A stretch of 8,744 bases of DNA from Verrucomicrobiota bacterium. GTDB lineage: Bacteria; Verrucomicrobiota; Verrucomicrobiia; Opitutales; Oceanipulchritudinaceae. The stretch lies in the NCBI GenBank assembly GCA_009908535.1, contig JAAAOD010000113.1:1-8744 (forward strand). Reading direction: 5' to 3'. This document shows, in pieces, positions 7,500 through 8,744 of the stretch. Under the pieces are notes generated by a model. It searched no databases and was not told the DNA's origin. It worked only from the letters and a program-made list of their open reading frames with translations. Each line of letters begins with the position of its first letter. Position 1 is the first letter of the stretch. Made by a program: the position numbers and the translations under genes.

Positions 7500-7609
7500 T
7501 AAAGGGCCTCGCCTTGCGCTGGGTCCGCCAGGAAAGGACGACTTCGGCTACCTTTTAGGCGTAGGTCCAAAGTCTGACGACTTCGGCTACCCTAACGACG
7601 GGCCCTTTA
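7500..7609. repeat. 110-bp element bounded by 9-bp inverted repeats, copy 2 (abuts pyrH)
   Basis: Same structure as copy 1: TAAAGGGCC at 7500-7508 and GGCCCTTTA at 7601-7609. Read on the minus strand, the right arm TAAAGGGCC begins with the TAA stop codon of pyrH, so the element starts exactly at the end of the gene. A transcript from pyrH could pair the two arms across about 92 nt; there is no U-run, so classical termination is doubtful. Confidence 0.55.
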
Positions 7610-8344
7610 CTCCACCAGCGTCCCGATGGCCTCGCGGAGGACGGCGCGGCGGATGCTGTCCTTTTCGTTCAGATTAAAGACGAGGATGGGCATCTGATTG
7701 TCCTGGCAAAGGGCAAAGGCGGTGGCGTCCATGACCTTGAGGCGCATCTTCAACGCTTCCATGAAAGAGATATGGTCGTATTTGACCGCTTCGGGGAACT
7801 GGACCGGATCCTTGTCGTAGATCCCGTCCACTTTCGTGGCCTTGAGGATGACGTCGGCTCCGATTTCACTCGCGCGCAGGGCGGCTGTCGTGTCCGTGGA
7901 AAAATAGGGATTGCCGGTGCCGCCGACGAAGATGACGACCCGGCCCTTCTCGAGGTGGCGGGTGGCCCGGCGCAGGATGTACGGCTCGGCCACCTTGTTC
8001 ATCTCGATGGCGCTGAGCACACGCACCGGAACCTCCATTTTTTCGAGGCAGTCCATGAGGGCGAGGCCGTTGATGGTGGTGGCGAGCATGCCCATGTAAT
8101 CCCCGGTCGTCCGCGCTACCCCGCGGGTTTCCGCCCCCGAGAGCCCGCGGAAGATGTTGCCGCCGCCCACGACAAGGCCGACCTCCACGCCAAGGTCGTG
8201 CACCGCCTTGATGTCCTCGCAGACGCGGTGCAGCACCGTCCCGTCGATGCTTTCCCCGGACTCCCGGGACCTGAGTACTTCCCCGCTCAGCTTGAGGACA
8301 ATGCGCTGGTAGCGGGGTGCTTTTCCATCCGGTATCCCATCCAT
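7607..8344 (-). CDS. pyrH: UMP kinase (uridylate kinase)
   Basis: It phosphorylates UMP to UDP with ATP in pyrimidine nucleotide synthesis; bacterial PyrH is a cytosolic amino-acid-kinase-fold hexamer and usually essential. The 245 residues are intact and of normal length. Visible motifs are KLSGE (18-22), VGGGNIFRG (59-67), TTGDYMGMLATTINGLAL, GGTGNPYFSTDTTAALRA, KATKVDGIYDKDP and C-terminal AIGTLVE. The ATG at 8344 gives an N-terminal extension of about 13 residues before RIVLKLSGE; the only strong purine run (GGGGAGG) is about 17 nt upstream, too far for a typical ribosome site. The common neighbours tsf and frr are not in view. It is the only full-length protein gene in the window without a frame break. 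Its last 18 codons are duplicated downstream. Confidence 0.97.
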   Translation of the reverse strand: MDGIPDGKAPRYQRIVLKLSGEVLRSRESGESIDGTVLHRVCEDIKAVHDLGVEVGLVVGGGNIFRGLSGAETRGVARTTGDYMGMLATTINGLALMDCLEKMEVPVRVLSAIEMNKVAEPYILRRATRHLEKGRVVIFVGGTGNPYFSTDTTAALRASEIGADVILKATKVDGIYDKDPVQFPEAVKYDHISFMEALKMRLKVMDATAFALCQDNQMPILVFNLNEKDSIRRAVLREAIGTLVE

Positions 8345-8434
8345 TAAAACGAGCAGCTTTTACCTCCCCACGCAAAGGTCAATCCCTCCTTCGCCTGCCG
8401 CTTGGATCGGCCCTCAGCGCCCCTGCAATGGGAC

Positions 8435-8463
8435 TTGACGCCCAGCGTTGGCCCACCTTTATT
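8435..8463 (+). promoter_or_regulatory. Sigma70-type promoter of tRNA-Gln
   Basis: TTGACG at 8435-8440 (-35) and TTTATT at 8458-8463 (-10) are separated by exactly 17 bp. Transcription would start near 8470, about 10 nt before the tRNA. The pyrH side of this divergent spacer (8345-8480) shows TTGACC on the minus strand but no well-spaced -10. Confidence 0.6.
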
Positions 8464-8480
8464 TCCCCGTTCTTTCCCAC

Positions 8481-8555
8481 AGGCCCATGGTGTAATTGGC
8501 AACACAGCTGATTTTGGTTCAGCCATTCGAGGTTCGAGTCCTCGTGGGCCTGCCA
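8481..8555 (+). tRNA. tRNA-Gln, anticodon TTG
   Basis: The cloverleaf is complete. The acceptor AGGCCCA pairs with TGGGCCT (8545-8551). The D stem is GTGT/ACAC with loop AATTGGCA. The anticodon stem is GCTGA/TCAGC with loop TTTTGGT, giving anticodon TTG at 8514-8516. The variable loop is CATT, and the T arm is CGAGG-TTCGAGT-CCTCG. The discriminator is G and the 3' CCA is encoded. It decodes CAA (and CAG by wobble), and its U34 is a typical target of the MnmE/MnmG enzymes encoded in the same window. Confidence 0.97.
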
Positions 8556-8600
8556 GGGGGGTTCTTTCCGCGCCCGGCAAGGGCTCCCGATGCCATTGCG

Positions 8601-8629
8601 CAGCCCGGCCCTTTTCAGCGGGCTGTTTT
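8601..8629 (+). terminator. Intrinsic terminator after tRNA-Gln
   Basis: A perfect 7-bp stem, CAGCCCG (8601-8607) with CGGGCTG (8619-8625), encloses an 11-nt loop and is followed by TTTT. It lies 45 nt downstream of the tRNA and would also separate it from the oncoming gene at the right edge. Confidence 0.65.
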
Positions 8630-8663
8630 GATGCAGGCAACGCGCCGGGATGGTTGTTTTCGG

Positions 8664-8744
8664 TTACGCCGTGCGCAGGCGCGGCAGGAGGAGCGCGGCG
8701 AGGAAGAGCTGCATCGGATGATAGCACAGCAGGGGAAGGAGGAG
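8664..8744 (-). CDS. C-terminal end of a probable integral membrane protein (partial)
   Basis: An open frame enters from the right edge and ends at TAA (8666-8664). The 26 visible residues (LLLPLLCYHPMQLFLAALLL, then PRLRTA) are strongly hydrophobic with a short basic tail, as at the end of a multi-pass membrane protein. I cannot name the family. The stop lies 35 bp from the tRNA terminator. Support is only composition and the clean end before the terminator, so it may be chance. Confidence 0.4.
   Translation of the reverse strand, partial: LLLPLLCYHPMQLFLAALLLPRLRTA

Larger units (their letters stand above)
7146..7664. repeat. Direct tandem duplication of about 260 bp (7146-7405 and 7406-7664)
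   Basis: The two copies differ at five bases and one C-run length (CACCCCCGG against CACCCCGG), about 98% identity by eye. The left end falls inside the sixth 42-bp unit and the right end inside the last codons of pyrH, so the event copied part of a hairpin unit, the spacer and the pyrH 3' end. Copy 2 is next to intact pyrH. The junction at 7405/7406 is CCTTT then GCGCTGCC. Confidence 0.93.

Noticed and set aside
8344..8727. 127-residue minus-strand open frame across tRNA-Gln
   Set aside because: It is the antisense of the tRNA and spacer (GLEPRMAEPK-type peptide), a common artefact.

Overview
This is a GC-rich bacterial chromosomal window that I read as Verrucomicrobiota (PVC group) or a close relative. 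The signs are the OmpR-type regulator, MnmG with FHVEH-type segments, and a 9-nt-period 'ACGAAGGAC / GCGGAGGGC' spacer repeat of a kind I associate with this and related phyla. The lineage call is from memory of similar sequences and is an inference. Two sites identical to a known ParB-binding sequence (parS) lie inside mnmG, which suggests an origin-proximal locus. No oriC or DnaA-box cluster is visible.

Layout. Positions 1-796 (minus) hold a two-component pair: an OmpR/PhoB-type response regulator followed by the start of a membrane protein, probably its sensor kinase. Positions 976-4158 (minus) hold mnmE followed by mnmG, whose products together modify U34 of certain tRNAs. A spacer of about 210 bp with a repeat element separates mnmE from the divergent hrpB helicase gene (4368-6899, plus). 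Positions 6900-7606 lie between the convergent hrpB and pyrH and contain no gene. They hold six 42-bp hairpin units and a roughly 260-bp direct duplication that copied the last 18 codons of pyrH. pyrH (UMP kinase, minus) is intact. tRNA-Gln(TTG) (plus) has a good promoter and an intrinsic terminator. The right edge holds what looks like the C-terminal end of a membrane protein (minus).

The most striking feature is that four of the five well-represented protein genes are broken while conserved protein sequence continues on both sides of each break. mnmG has an exact 5-bp tandem duplication. hrpB has two breaks at CG/GC short repeats. The response regulator has a break near an AGAGAG tract. mnmE has lost about 38 codons plus a frame near its C-terminus, although its terminal FCIGK box survives in another frame. 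The breaks may be true recent mutations in a duplication-prone genome, or errors in a draft or long-read assembly. The sequence alone cannot decide. I see no new defence or metabolic system here. The most novel signals are the parS pair carried in an MnmG loop, the hairpin array with the duplication beside pyrH, and the cluster of tandem-duplication-like lesions.
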